Assembly: GCA_037074705.1 (NCBI GenBank) | Contig: CM073595.1 | Location: 73,828,139-73,892,138, forward strand | Source of the DNA: Zhengitettix transpicula | Lineage: Eukaryota > Arthropoda > Insecta > Orthoptera > Tetrigidae | Length of the DNA: 64,000 nt | Direction: 5' to 3' | Shown: piece after piece, positions 34,751 to 46,543 of the stretch | Position numbering within the stretch: the first letter of the stretch is position 1 | Layout: each line of letters opens with the position of its first letter | Program-made: the position numbers and the translations under genes | The notes under the pieces: model-generated | The model's database searches: none | Told to the model about the DNA's origin: nothing | What the model saw: the letters and a program-made list of their open reading frames with translations, nothing else

Positions 34751-35362
34751 CGCGGCGCCGTATTTTGAGCGGCCGTGCCGTGAGCGGACAACAGTCCCTT
34801 CCTCAATCCTGACCGCTGAGCGAGCACGTATAAAGTTTTTCGAAGAACAACGTTATCAGTCTTTAACAATTATAAATTATTATCATTTTTGTAAAATGTT
34901 GCTTTGTAGTAATTTTTAGAAACAGATTTTGAAATTAGATCACTTAATTGACTTTACAACTCCTAAACAGGTCCTAATAAATTTGGGTTTAAACTTTGAG
35001 AATTTTTTTTCTATTATAATGTTTAAAAATTTAAATTAATAATAAATTTATAACTTAACAGGTTGATGTTTTCATTTATTTAAGGACGTCAGATAAATAT
35101 AACTGTTAAAATATTTGTATCTCAATTGATCATTTCGCCGCATATTTATTAAACGAATCACTACCAATTGAAACAGTTTCCATATTATAGATAGAGATAG
35201 AAATTATAAATCCAGATAAGTTTCAGAAATGTTATACATTAAACTTGTATTACATTCACTCAATGTTAAAACCAAGACTGATAAAGTTGCTTCTTAGCGG
35301 CCAGGATTGAGGAAGGGACTGTTGTCCGCTCAGGGCATGGCCGCTCAGAACACGACACCCTG
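34751..35362. mobile_element. hAT-like MITE with long inverted ends
   Basis: The left end (CGCGGCGCCGTATTTTGAGCG, 34751 on) and the reverse complement of the right end (CAGGGTGTCGTGTTCTGAGCG, from 35362) pair over about 70 bp. The arms include GAGCGGACAACAGTCCCTTC followed by CTCAATCCTG. The CAGGG start is hAT-like. The interior (about 470 bp) is AT-rich and non-coding. The eight bases outside the two ends (GCATCGAT and ACTGAGGC) do not match, so no target duplication is visible. Confidence 0.7.
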
Positions 35363-35489
35363 ACTGAGGCTGTCTGGAGCCAACCCTCCATATGTCAGTC
35401 CAGAAAATTTATCCACGGAGCAAACAAGTTTCTAGAAATTCCCGTATGCTCGCGTAATGACAAAATTGAAAACTGAATAACTAAAGATT

Positions 35490-37952
35490 GTTCGGAAAAT
35501 AATTTCGTTTTTTTTTAATGAAAATAAAAGACGATTTTTAAAGAGAATAAATATTTTATTGAATTATATAATGTCCAATCAGGTATAATACCTATTGCCA
35601 TCTTTCTGGCAGTAGCATGATTCCACGCGCATAAAATTTCTGTTCTTTGCTGGCAAAAAACTGATCTAGGTGATTTTTGACCTCCTCATTTGAATAAGAG
35701 GTTGTACCGTCTAAATTTTTTTTGTGGTAACAAATAATAATCAGATGGTGCCAGATGGTGGGTGTGGCCGTACATCCCATCCCATCCTTTTTTTTTATTA
35801 TTAAAGTTAACTTTTAGGCCGGAGACTTTACAGTTGTGATAATAATAATAACAGTATTTACAATTTTAAAAATTAAACAAATAACAAGGTATTTACAATT
35901 TGTAAATATTTCACATGTAAACTTGTGGTCTTGTCATTCCAAGTTAGAGACGAGAGAAGCAGATTAACTTGTTTACCATATATTAACATATAAGCCGGCA
36001 TGATGTTAGCGATCAATCTGGTCATTGGGGAAACTACATGTTTGAAGCGTTAAGGATGTTATGGGAGAAGATGGGAAGAGCGGATATTTAGGGAGTATGT
36101 AGTGCCAGTTGGTAGGAGGGGCTAGAGTTAGGTAACTCCGGAGTGATTTAGGGGGAGGATGATGTGAATTGGGAGTTTACGTTTTAGTCTGCGATTTTGT
36201 GAAGGAGGAGGTGGGTTACTGTAGAATAGCTCAATGGTGGGATTTGGATGGTTGATGGTGCTATTTATAATGGACTTGGTAGATTTATGAATTATGGCAG
36301 GGATTAGGGGAATTTCAAGGTATTTGTGGATAGCTGAGTTGCGAAGGTACCAGGGGGAATTTTGTTTTGTTTTGTTTATATTTTGTTGGAGTGGGACTAG
36401 GCAGTGGATCCCCATATGGCACATGAGTACGACCATATGGGGCGGATTAAGGATGGATAGAAGAGTCTTTTGGTGCTAAGGGATATGGGAGATTTTCTGT
36501 TGATAAGTGGGAAGAGTTGTTTTATTTTGTTGTTGATTCTGGAGGTAATGTTGGCTATGTGAGGTTTCCATGATAATTTGGAATCAAGGATATGGCCTAG
36601 GTATGGTGTAGTTTGTTGGATAGGTATTTTGGTGCCGTTCAGAAAGAAAGAAAGAGTGGTTGAGGGAATGTTTGGTTTTAAGGATGAAGGGAATGATTGT
36701 GGATTTGGTAGGGTTTATGCTGATTCTACATTTTAGTAGATAGGTTTTGAGGTATGTCGTGAAAATAGAGGTTGAAGGGGAAATGGCCTAAGATGCTGCC
36801 TTGGGGAACGCCAGAGGAAATAGGGAAGGAATTTGAAAGGTATTGTTAAATTTGACAGAGAAGGAGCGGTTAGTAAGATAAGGATTCTGATGACGGAATC
36901 ATTAAGTGGATCTTTGATTTTGGAAAGTAGTGACTGGAGGTGTACTTTATCAAAAGCTTTTTCTGCATCTAGAAAGGCAGCAATGCACGAGTTATTGGTG
37001 TCGAAGGAATTGTTGGATTTGATTTGATGCGTGCAAGAGTGTTTGGGCCTAAAGCCGTATTGAGCAGATGGAAACATCCCATCCAAGCTGTAAAACTTTT
37101 GGCGAGCTACCAAACTTGTATGACGTCTCGCGTTATCTTGGTGGAAAATCAATTCTGGCCTTTTCTGTTTAAGTAAATCATTCAATTTGTCCAGCTGATG
37201 ACAGCACACTTCGGAATTGAGCGTTCTGTTGTCCGGTAGAAGCTAAAATTAATGATTCCCTTGAAATCCCACCAAACAGATAGCGTTACCTTTTTTTTAC
37301 TCCACAATCTCTTGCGTTAACCATTGTTGTAGACAAGCCACTTCTCGTCCCCAGTGATGATGCGCTTCAAAAAATGGATTATTATCTTGACGTTTGAGAA
37401 GCAAACCACAGACGTCAACGTGACGGCAACACATTTTTTTTTCTGTAAGAACATGAGGAACCCAGATGTCGAGCTTTGAGATTAAACCGAGGCGTTTCAA
37501 ATGATCATGAACGGTCGAATTCGACAAATTTAAACTCTCAGCGATCTCACGAGTTGTTATTCGCCGTTTTGCATCAATTAATGCCTTTATGGTGTCTTCC
37601 TCAGCTTCAACTGGCCTTCCAGAACGTGGTGCATCTTCAACATCAAAATTGCTCGATCGAAATTGTCAATACATCTTCTCCATACCCATCGGATTTCGCC
37701 CACCCTTGTTTTAACAGCATTTTTACCTTTTCGATAGAAAAAAAGTAAAATATGCCGAAAACGTTGCTTTTCACTTTCCATATTTGAAAAGGTACAAAAA
37801 AACTACTGCACAGAACAAATCGAACCTTTTCACAAGCAAGCCTTGCTGTATCGGCTGTCGAAATATATAATGATGATGCGACTTAAGTGTGAAGTTTACT
37901 GTGACAAAACACAATCAAGTCCTCTGTTGGGGAAAAAAAACGAAATTTTGTA
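35490..37952 (-). mobile_element. mariner (cecropia-like), split by a LINE
   Basis: Minus orientation. The ends share TTCGGAAAATAATTTCGTTT (35491) and its reversed partner AAAAAAAACGAAATTTTG (37933-37950). The transposase starts at about 37781 with MESEKQRFRHILLFFYRKGK. It continues with STVHDHLKRLGLISKLD and WVPHVLTEKK (37527-37297), a 'SVWWDFKGII' segment near 37280, CCHQLDKLNDLL and LIFHQDNARRHTSL (37209-37090). After jockey LINE 3 it resumes at 35780 with LDGTTSYSNEEVKNHLDQFF and YARGIMLLPERWQ. Several frameshifts make it inactive. The frame 37209-36733 is a false fusion of mariner and LINE codons across the insertion boundary. Confidence 0.9.
35788..37073 (-). mobile_element. Jockey-clade LINE, 5'-truncated, copy 3
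   Basis: Minus-strand RT remnant: AQYGFRPKHSCTHQI, then AAFLDAEKAFDKVHLQSLLS and IKDPLNDSVIRILI, then decayed sequence. Its C-terminal domain is NSPWYLRNSAIHKYLEIPLI, then SINSTINHPNP-like (36436-36128), which is the jockey signature. The 3' end has an A-tail on the minus strand (T-run at 35788-35796). The target duplication ACATCCCATCC is present on both sides (around 35773-35787 and 37074-37084, the left side with an extra CCATC repeat). It is inserted in the mariner transposase. The endonuclease and part of the RT are absent. Confidence 0.85.
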
Positions 37953-39082
37953 AGTTATACTATATTAATAATATGTAAAGTTAGAAAGGAGTTTTTATTA
38001 GACGTATAGATTTAGTTACTGTACGGCATAAGAGGAAGATTTCGTGTAAGATTTGTTGGAACCGTCGTACGAGAAACAAGGGACCTTGTGAACTTCAGAC
38101 GTGATTCCTACCCGGGGCACAACTGAGCAACTTCTGGATTCCAAGAATTGCCAGTAAACAAATAACTATTACGCCATCAAGGTCACCTTCGACCACGTAA
38201 CCTCAAAGATAAACCTGATAATTGTTTAATATTAACAAACAACGGATTTGGAGTCCCCAAATTCAGTCATTTCCAGAGAGCCGGATGCGCAATTATCTGT
38301 CTTCTTCCACTTTTTCCTCTGTTAAAGACAAAACATATTTACCAAAGCAGACAAGATTTAAATAGCAATTCGTAAGGATGCTGGAATAAGTCCGGGGTCA
38401 ACAACAAACAAATTCGAATGTAGGAAATTATATTTCCGCTTACTCCCAATTAAAAATACTGAAAGTCGTACGTTCAAATTATTATTTATTTATTTCGATG
38501 AATTGTACAATATATAAAACGGAAAATGTCGGTAACTAATTATTATAAAATATATCATTTACCTGAGGCACAAAACTATTATTTATATATTTGTTGTATT
38601 TGACATTTAGACACCACATTATTTCTGTTTACACAATTATTAATTTCGATAGTTACTCCGATTTACAGTTGTTCATTACTGAGAGTTTCATTCACATATT
38701 TATAAAGTAAAAAGACTTGTAAGATTTACATTTAATATCATATTACAGCAATTAGTTATGTAGATTCATGGTACAACTGCTTAATTCTAATTTAAATTAT
38801 TTGGTGTTATTAGAAATATTTTGTGTTATTTATTACCTTTTCAGAGAAATATTGTTTTAGGGCAGTCCTAAAGTGCACACTATGCATTTATTTATCTGCC
38901 GTGGCACTGTGTTGAAAATTATAATGCTTTAAGTTGTGGGTCATTTTCTGTTTATTTTAAATTAGTTCTAGCTGTTATTTCCCCTAGTTTTCCTACGTTT
39001 TGTTTTATTTTTATCTAGATCTTTTCTTTTTACCATTATTATTGCCCTTTATATAATATAGTAAATTATTAATTATATATAT
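37953..39082. other. Intergenic, nothing recognised
   Basis: AT-rich. No frame above 60 codons and no repeat seen elsewhere. Confidence 0.45.
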
Positions 39083-40439
39083 TGTAATAATTAAAAAAAT
39101 ATTACATTTAAAAAATTAATTTATTACTTGTCAACCCGTTGTAGTTGTCAAAAATATAATAAACATCTGAATATTTAATTTAAAATGAAATTTTCCCACG
39201 TTGTGGAACCAATAACTTAATAATCTACAAGATGGGCTTTAATTAAAAAAGTTATTAATTATTATTTAAACAAATTTATTTTTCAAGGTTACAAATTTTA
39301 TATTTTACAAAACAAATCTAATTAATCTTTTTCTCAGGGTCTTTACTGGGTTTGTAGTAAGAAACAAATTAAGATTACAATTTAAAGAATTTATAATTTA
39401 AACAATTTGAAACTCAATGAGTATGGAATAAAATAAACGAAATCTGACTATTACCTTTAATTTACCGTTTACAAATATTTATTATTTTCTTTATTACTTA
39501 CAATTGTCCTTTTGGAACCCGACTTAATGATTTTTTTCAAATCCTGGGAACACACTTCACCAAAAAGGCCATTCTGTGCATAAATTGCACATTCACTTTC
39601 ACCAACACAAACACATTAATCCTCTCAGAAACCCAAACTCCTCGTACGGACCATCGGTGTTTCGCCCGCATGCACCAGTCAATTTAGTTAGTATTATCTC
39701 CAAACACCCAAAATTTACATCTAACAAAATAGCAGAGTTATTTTATCTGCTGTAGAATTCTCCAAACTATGGAGTCGCCCAATAATGTTTCTTTCTAAAT
39801 CTGACTATGTAGATAGACTCTTTACAATGCTTTATCCAACTAACTCTCCATCCACATCTTTCTTCCTCAAGCTCTGGCATCCAACTTCCTCGCCAGCCTT
39901 TCACCAACCACTTCCTTCGCCAACCAGACACAAACTAAAAAACTCCGTCCACATCCTTCTCCCTCAAGCTCTGACACACAACTGACTATTCACTTCTCAT
40001 CCCTCACCAAGAAAACACTAACTTTTGGCTTTCACACGCTCGCCATTCCCACGATCTGCCATTCCCACAATCTTTCTCCGTTCTCTGATATCCAGTGCCG
40101 CCGTCACTCACATATTATAAGTAAAAAATTCTTGGTCTCCCTACTTCAACATCAAAAAGAGCCCGCAGCCGCTGTCGTTCTCTGATATCAGTACATCCAA
40201 ACAAAACATTGTAATTTCACACAATTCGTAGTCTCCCTAATTGAATATCAACAAAACCCGCTGTCACTCTGTCCTTTGAGAATGATGCCGCTAAACAAAA
40301 ACATTGTAATTTTAAATAATTCGTGGACTCCCTAACGTAACTTCAATAAGAGCCCGCTGTCACTTCGTCCTTCGGAAATGATGCCGATAAACAAACATTG
40401 TAATTTAAATAATTAATGGCCTTCTTAATTAGTATTACA
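39083..40439 (-). mobile_element. LTR-type element, copy F
   Basis: Minus orientation, starting TGTAATACTAATTAAGAAGG (down from 40439). The markers in reverse are a decayed palindrome (TTTTGGAACCC near 39511), a donor-like TTGTAAGTAA, ATCTGACTATTAC, CTCAGGGTC (39333-39341, the reversed tRNA-complementary motif) and a primer-like site CCCACGTTGTGGAACCA (39195-39211, reversed). The far end is TGTAATAATT at 39083, by a short TA tract. It is longer than most copies. The plus frame 39785-39985 is a shadow. Confidence 0.75.
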
Positions 40440-40449
40440 ATATATATAG

Positions 40450-41444
40450 TAATAATAATTAGAGGCAATTAGAGAATTAATAATTGGAATTTGTAGGAAA
40501 TTGTTATCGGCGAGAATGTAAACACAACAATAGGTAAAACATGTACAGGCGAGCCTTTGTCAGCGAGCGTTTAAAACTCCGGGGCTCACAAGTAGCTGGG
40601 AGAATTTCATTAACAGCAGTTGCACACAGAATTTCATCGAGTAAAGGTTGGACATAGAATTCTATCAAGTAAAGGTCGCAGGAAAGTTTTTCAGTAAGTA
40701 AAGCCACAGGTAGAAATTCAACAAGTAAAGACTGTTACAAAATTTCATCGAATTACAATATTTGCTGGAGAGAGAGGGGGGGGAGAGGGAGAGGGAAGGG
40801 AGAGAGAGGGTGGGGCTTAATGCAGAGGTCCACAGTGCCGTTCGGAGTAATTGTTTCAGGTGAAAGATACAAAAGTTTTCGACAGTGATTTTGAAACGAA
40901 TTAAATTCTGTGAAATGATGGCCTGTTATATGTGAATAGTGTATAGTGTGTCAAAGAGCCCAAACGAATGTCTGGTACCAGTAAAGAAAACTGTAAGTAG
41001 AGAGAGAAAGTTTATAAAAGTTATTGTAAACGTTAAATAAGGATAAAATCGTCAGATTTCGGATTCACGTTCATTTTGCTGTTTAAATTGTAATTAGTTT
41101 GAATGTTGTAAATTTTGATTGTTAATTTGAATGTAAGAAAAGGTTTGTTCTTTATTTAAAAGGCCCAATAAACGACCCAGAGACGAGAGTAGATAAGTTG
41201 GTAAAATAGTAGGGGCACGAATTTAAATCAATCGCAACAAGAAAATTTATTATTATTACTTTAAATAAATTAATTGTTTTCTGAGGTTTAAATTATGTAA
41301 TTATTTAACATCCTTTCGTTTAATTTAATAAATAAATTTAATCCGTTAATTAACCATAATAATTTAATTCCCTTCGAGTATTACATTTTGGCGCATCTAC
41401 GTGTGGCCAACCATTTAAATTAAATAAATGTAAAATGTATTGCA
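40450..41444 (+). mobile_element. LTR-type element, copy G
   Basis: Head-to-head with F across a short TA tract. The start is altered to TAGTAATAATAATTAGAGGC. Markers: CTGGTACCAG (40972-40981), ACTGTAAGTAG donor-like, CGTCAGATTTCGG near 41049, CGACCCAGAGACGAGAG (about 41172-41188), end ATTACA (41380-41385), primer-like TGGCGCATCTACGTGTGGCC (41389-41408), final ATTGCA at 41439-41444. A G/GA-rich run lies at about 40766-40815. Confidence 0.75.
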
Positions 41445-41564
41445 ATATATAGTTAATAATTTACGTTCTCAAATAATTATTTACAAGTTTGTCGTAGCTT
41501 CAATCAATGTAATTGACCTTTTTTGGGTGTTATCTATATATATTTTGTAGTAAGAAAGCTCTAG

Positions 41565-41706
41565 AATTACAATATTTGCTGGAGAGAGAGAGAGAGAGGG
41601 GGGGGGGGGGAGAGGGACTTAATGCAGAGGTCCACAGTGTCGTTCGGAGTAATTGTTTCAGGTGAAAGATACAAAAGTTTTCGACAGTGATTTTGAAACG
41701 AATTAC
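41565..41706 (+). repeat. Duplicated internal fragment of LTR copy G
   Basis: From GAATTACAATATTTGCTGGA through the GA/G-run to CGACAGTGATTTTGAAACGAATTA, this repeats 40733-40903 of copy G with only small differences, chiefly in the GA/G-run length. It lies about 120 bp beyond the end of G. Minus frames over it are shadows. Confidence 0.85.
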
Positions 41707-44700
41707 ATATGGATGAATTATACCGTAGTAATGGATCAATTAAGTAGATTTTGTCTTTCAATATTATGTCATTGTTTTCTTTTTTGGATGCCAATTGTAA
41801 ACATAATAAATCACTTTCTCGGAATGAACGATATAAAAAACTATGTTTTTTAGTGGAGATCCTTACGTTGCTTGTTGTCACCTCACAATTTGTGTTCGTA
41901 TCGTGAGAAAAAATTGTCTAAGATTCAGGATTAGCTAGCAAATACTCCATTGTCAATTAGGAGAGACAATATAAGTCGACAAACAATTTCAGTGGCGCTA
42001 ATAAAGAAATTATGTCGCGAACGTGTATCTGATCTTTAAGACGCCTGTGTTTCAGTTGTAGCGAAAGAGCGTGGAGTGTCTTCCTGTTGGTGGCGAGTTT
42101 TTGTCCTGGTCCATCCGTTCTGTGGATTCCTTTATCCAACGCCACGTAACTTCCAGCCAGCGGAAAACTCTTTTTTTGTTGTTTAATCCCAACGTGTTCT
42201 GTAAATATAACTATGCTGTCTGTGTATAACCAGGCTATTAACTGCATGATATTTACGCAGGTTCTTGAAAACAACTAATTACGTTTGCCCGTTTGGTCAG
42301 GTAATCCTGCGATAAATGTTAACAGCTTCTATTTAGTAGCAAACTCTTCCGAATTGGTTTTCCTGTTTCTTTTTTCTTGAAGCAATCCATTCAATTATTA
42401 AGGCACTGACTTCATTATCAGCTTATTAATACTTTTCCGTTTCATATATGTTTAGTATATTCATCATACCCTCTCACATGTGCACCTCATGAAATTCACT
42501 ACAGTTAATACTGTTTAATTTACATTCTCCTTTGTGACTTGCAATTCAAACGCGTAACACGCATAGTATTCACCTTCAAAGACAACGCAATTTTCTGGTT
42601 TATTAGAAAGAACCAAAGACTTTTCTAATTAAAGGTATCCGTGGATCTCGTTTTTGGGCCAAAGATATTCATACGGCAACGCATTCGCTAAGAAAGTGTT
42701 CGGAATGCAAGACAATATAGTTATAAAGCAAAGACATATACAAACAACATAGACTGGACAAGTCGCCGCCATATTTGAAGCAAATTGAAAATTCAGCCGC
42801 CATGTTTTATAAGGGCTGGTGGGCGTTCCCCTATCGTCTGCTAGCCTTTACTATGCCGCACAAATGACCTAAAACTAAAGGTAAATCTCTACAAACAACA
42901 TATTTTTTATGGTTTAAGTAAATATAACACATTTAGGGCATTGAAAAATTTATTGACCTTTAAATAATATCAGTTTCGTATACAATTGCCTAATATTGAG
43001 TCCTCTTTCATCCATTGCTTTTTCTTTACACATATGACGAATTCTGCAATGTTTTAATAAAACCTTTATTAAAATTGAGTAGTGAGTTTCCTCACCATAT
43101 TCGGTCGAATCTATTAAATGGTCGAACTCACAAAATAAAATTTGTTTATGTCCCAACAAACGGAATACCTCCACACACAATTTTAATAGCAAATACTTCT
43201 TTCCTATGTGTGTTTCATTATTCCTCAATACTTTTTCAGCAACGGTAAATAATAAAAAAATATTAAAAAAAGGGGACTAGATTACTTGCAGTACAGAGAA
43301 ATACTTTAATAAAAATATATCTGACTCTCATTATAGATGATCATGAAGAATAAGTAAAGTTAGAAATGAAAAATGCTGATACGTCGGAAAAATAATAAGG
43401 AAATGTACAGACGAAATAGTCTAGAGCGACACAACAACACGTCCAAAGCTTGTCAAATGACGAGTGCAGTTGTGTCGCTCTAGGCTCTTCTTAGCACCTG
43501 AAGAAAGGACAAGGATCCCAGAAACGTTGTGTGGTATTTATATTATCACTTATTCTGTCTGCATTTGGCTATCTTTCTTATTATTCTTATGCTGATACCT
43601 AAAATACGAAACTTCATGTGTTTTCGAACTACGATTATTACAGTTGTGGACTAACACACGCTCGGCATGATTAATATTAACAAAACAATATATTTTAACA
43701 CAAAAACTTCAAAACTTTCACCAACAGCGTAAACACAACTAAGAATTTCGGTGAAGTAGACCTACGTGCCTAAGACATTCGCAAAGAAAGTGTTCGGAAT
43801 CCAAAGACAATATAGTTATAAAGTGTGTTTTGACTTTCTTCTAAACACCTTCACATTTGGCAAACTGTATAGGTTGACAAAACACAAATACAAATATGAC
43901 AATTAATTGAATTCTGTTCAGCCGTTTCCGAATTTCACGTTTTATTTTTATAGATGTAAAAAAGCTTAACGATATGTCGTCGCGCAGTGTAGTAAATCAT
44001 TGATGTCTGTAAATGTAGTATCAATACATTGTATATTTATGAAAATGTTTTACATATGTTTATTTGTCTCTTTCCTAAAAAAAACATTTCGTGTCTGTGG
44101 CTCCATTCACAGAAGAATTTTATAACCAAACCATTTTCCTTAGCGATTTAAACGTTCATTTTTTTCACTAAAGTATTAATGACGGTGCTGGAAGTTGGAC
44201 CCGTACAGAAACGTATTTTTTGAGACTGTAGGGAGGTCCCCCGTTGTATTTCATGGTAACTGTTTCTCTGATAAACTTAATAGTCGCACTGAACATAACC
44301 CTGAATGTCGTCCACAACAAACTATTTACGTCATTCGTTTCGTTATATTCTAAGATACCAGTGGCCGTACCTCGATTAATAATCCTGGATGTCTGTAGTA
44401 TTGTAATAGCAACGTCATCCGAATTATAACAGTATTTACAAATCCTCGGGAGCTGTGATTCTATTTGCTAAATGTCAGAAAGCATGTTTTTGTGAGTTTA
44501 ACAGCATAACTGATATTTATTTCTTGGAAACCTCGCTTCAGATATTTTAATATGTTTTTTCATCTACGCACATGCTCGTATAACTCGAAATGTTCCGAGT
44601 TCGTCCTTCCTCGTGCCTATGTCCCGCGAAACCTGTTTTCGGGTTTACGTTCCCATTAAAATGCTGCGCTTCGTTGCAACCGAGCCGATTTCCCTTTGTC

Positions 44701-45377
44701 GCCACCTTTCGGCCTTCCTCTACTTCATCCTCTAAACGAATTTGGATCAGAAGTTTTCTCTTAACGCTGTTTGATTCGTTATTTGCCATCGGTTTAAACC
44801 CGACCGTTACGAGGCTGTAAAGATCGGAGAAATATAAAATGGGAAATAAATTCTTACACTGAAGGTTCTCTTAGTTTTCAAGTTCCGTAACCGATACAAG
44901 TGACTTCTCTTTGTAATTGTTTTTTGCTAATTTTTATTTTGGTTTCGTATTTATTTGCCTCCTACGTAAACGGAATCTAAGGAGCGTTTACGCAAAATGT
45001 TGGCGACATTTTTTCTCACCAACAATTGTTGCCAACAAATATTGGTCAACATTTTTGACAACTCCGCTGTAAACGGAAGACCACCAAAATACTTTTCTAA
45101 TGGATAAAATAGATAAAAGATGATAAACGTATAATTAATAATCCGTATAATTAAACGACAAAAAAATATCGGAAAAGTTTAGATAACGATTCAAATTGTT
45201 ACTAAATTTTTATCAAAAGATTTTAATATTATTATGACTGATATTTATTGCAGTATGTTTATATTATAACTCGTGGGGTTTTTTTATTGGACAAATATAC
45301 TTTGGAATTTAGCAGTAGCTCTCGGAAATTGCCGTAGCCACCAGTATTATTAAACATACAAATTAATTCATATATAT
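41707..45377. other. Intergenic, with local duplication and open frames of unknown meaning
   Basis: AAGAAAGTGTTCGGAAT...GACAATATAGTTATAAAG occurs at 42690-42735 and 43788-43822. A LINE-tail-like CTGTTCAGCCGTTTCCGAAT is at 43913. Frames at 41957-42274 (minus), 42950-43248 (both strands) and 44547-44820 (both strands) show no domain that I recognise, and the opposite-strand overlap argues against coding. Confidence 0.4.
43421..43590 (+). mobile_element. Penelope-like 3' end with hairpin and hammerhead-like motif
   Basis: A perfect 15-bp inverted repeat (CTAGAGCGACACAAC at 43421-43435; its complement at 43469-43483) is followed by GGCTCTTCTTAGCACCTGAA, GAAAGG...CCCAGAAACGTTGTGTGG and TATTATCACTTATTCTGTCT. 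The part from 43471 matches the Penelope remnant at 21.3 kb. CTGAAGA...GAAACG (43498-43526) has the hammerhead core order, but only a weak stem. Confidence 0.55.
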
Positions 45378-46021
45378 TGTAATACTAATTAGAGGCCATT
45401 AGTGATTTTATAATTAGAAGTTTATGATGGATTGTTATCGGAAAGAATATTAAACGCAACAATACATAGGCAAGCTTTGTCGGCAACAAGCGTTTCTAAA
45501 AACCTCAGTCGGACGGCGGACACAGTTGCAGCCATCCAGAAAGATCACAGGTGAAAATTGATCAAAAAGTTTTCGGACAGTAAATTCATCTAATAAAGTT
45601 ACAGGAAAGTAAATTAATAAGTCATGTCGCAGTAAAATTTCAATAAATAAAGAGACCGTCACTAATTTCACCGAGAGAAAGTCGGTAACAATCTGACTGA
45701 CCATGAATTCAGAAGGAGTAGTCGTTTACAGTTGAGAGACACCAAAGTTTCGACAGTGTTTTGTAATCAATTTAAATTCAGTGAATTCATTGCCTGTTTA
45801 ATGTAAAAAATGTGCATCTGAACCCAAACTTAAGCCTGGTACCAGCACAGATTGTAAGTAGAAAGAAATTTAATAAAGTTTGTAAACGTTAACTAAAGAT
45901 AGAATCGTCAGATTTTGGTTTCACGTTTGTTTTATTGTCTTAATTTTAAAGTTGTGAAAAGGAATTGGATTGTTTAATTTAAATGTAAAGGTTGGTTCTT
46001 TATTTAGAAGTCCCAAATAGA

Positions 46022-46033
46022 CGACCCTGAGAT
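46022..46033 (+). promoter_or_regulatory. Sequence complementary to tRNA-Lys(CTT) anticodon arm
   Basis: CGACCCTGAGAT is the exact complement of ATCTCAGGGTCG, the 3' side of the anticodon arm plus variable loop of insect tRNA-Lys(CTT) as I know that sequence. The same 11-12 bases recur at 4352, 16863, 29262 and 50670 (plus) and reversed at 39333, 46911, 49127 and 61407. Weaker forms lie at 41172 and 57566. The primer site nearby belongs to the same tRNA. Confidence 0.6.
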
Positions 46034-46240
46034 GAGAGTTGTTAAAATCTATAAAATAGCAAAACTTCAAATCACGTCGAGAAATGTTGTAATTTTTACC
46101 TGGAATAAATTAATTGTCTTGTAAAGTTTAAAATAATTTGGTAAATTATTTGAAATCCTTCTTGTTTAAATATTAAATAAATAAAGTTAATTCATTAATC
46201 AACCATTTAATTCTCTTAATATTGTTTATTCAATACATTT

Positions 46241-46478
46241 TGGTTTCACCAACGTGGCCAACTATTGAATTCAATTTATTTAATTAATTTTTGTTTATTA
46301 CATTTGTTTAATTAATTAATCCCCTTTTTGTTTATTACATTTTGGCGTCTCCAACGTGAGGCAATAAATTGTTAAATTAAATAATCTCTTGTATTTATTA
46401 CATTATGGTGCCTCAACGTGGGCCGATAAAATTTTTATAATCTCTCTATTTATTACATTTTGGCACCCAACGTGGGGC
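46241..46478 (+). promoter_or_regulatory. Array of four tRNA-Lys primer-binding-like sites
   Basis: Sites: TGGTTTCACCAACGTGGCCA (46241-46260), TGGCGTCTCCAACGTGAGGC (46343-46362), TGGTGCCTCAACGTGGGCC (46406-46424) and TGGCACCCAACGTGGGGC (46461-46478). The last differs by one base from TGGCGCCCAACGTGGGGC, the complement of the 3' end of tRNA-Lys(CTT). The last three are each preceded by TATTACATT. Confidence 0.75.
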
Positions 46479-46543
46479 AATGCATCCGCAAATAATTAAA
46501 ATCTTTTAATAATCTTTTTGTTCATTACAATATATATATATAT

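Larger units (their letters stand above)
45378..46529 (+). mobile_element. LTR-type element, copy H, with four primer-site repeats
   Basis: Starts TGTAATACTAATTAGAGGCC (same subfamily as G and K). Markers are CTGGTACCAG (45836-45845), GATTGTAAGTAG donor-like, CGTCAGATTTTGG near 45905 and CGACCCTGAGATGAGAG (46022-46038). The first LTR end is near 46237 (AATACA). Four primer-like sites follow, most bracketed by ATTACA, up to the last ATTACA at 46524-46529. A (TA)n then leads straight into copy I. Confidence 0.85.

Noticed and set aside
36733..37209. 158-residue minus frame combining transposase and reverse transcriptase motifs
   Set aside because: It runs across the boundary of a LINE inserted in a mariner; a chance read-through, not a fusion gene.
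44547..44820. Opposite-strand frames of 80 and 76 residues
   Set aside because: Mutual overlap without motifs; not supported as a gene.
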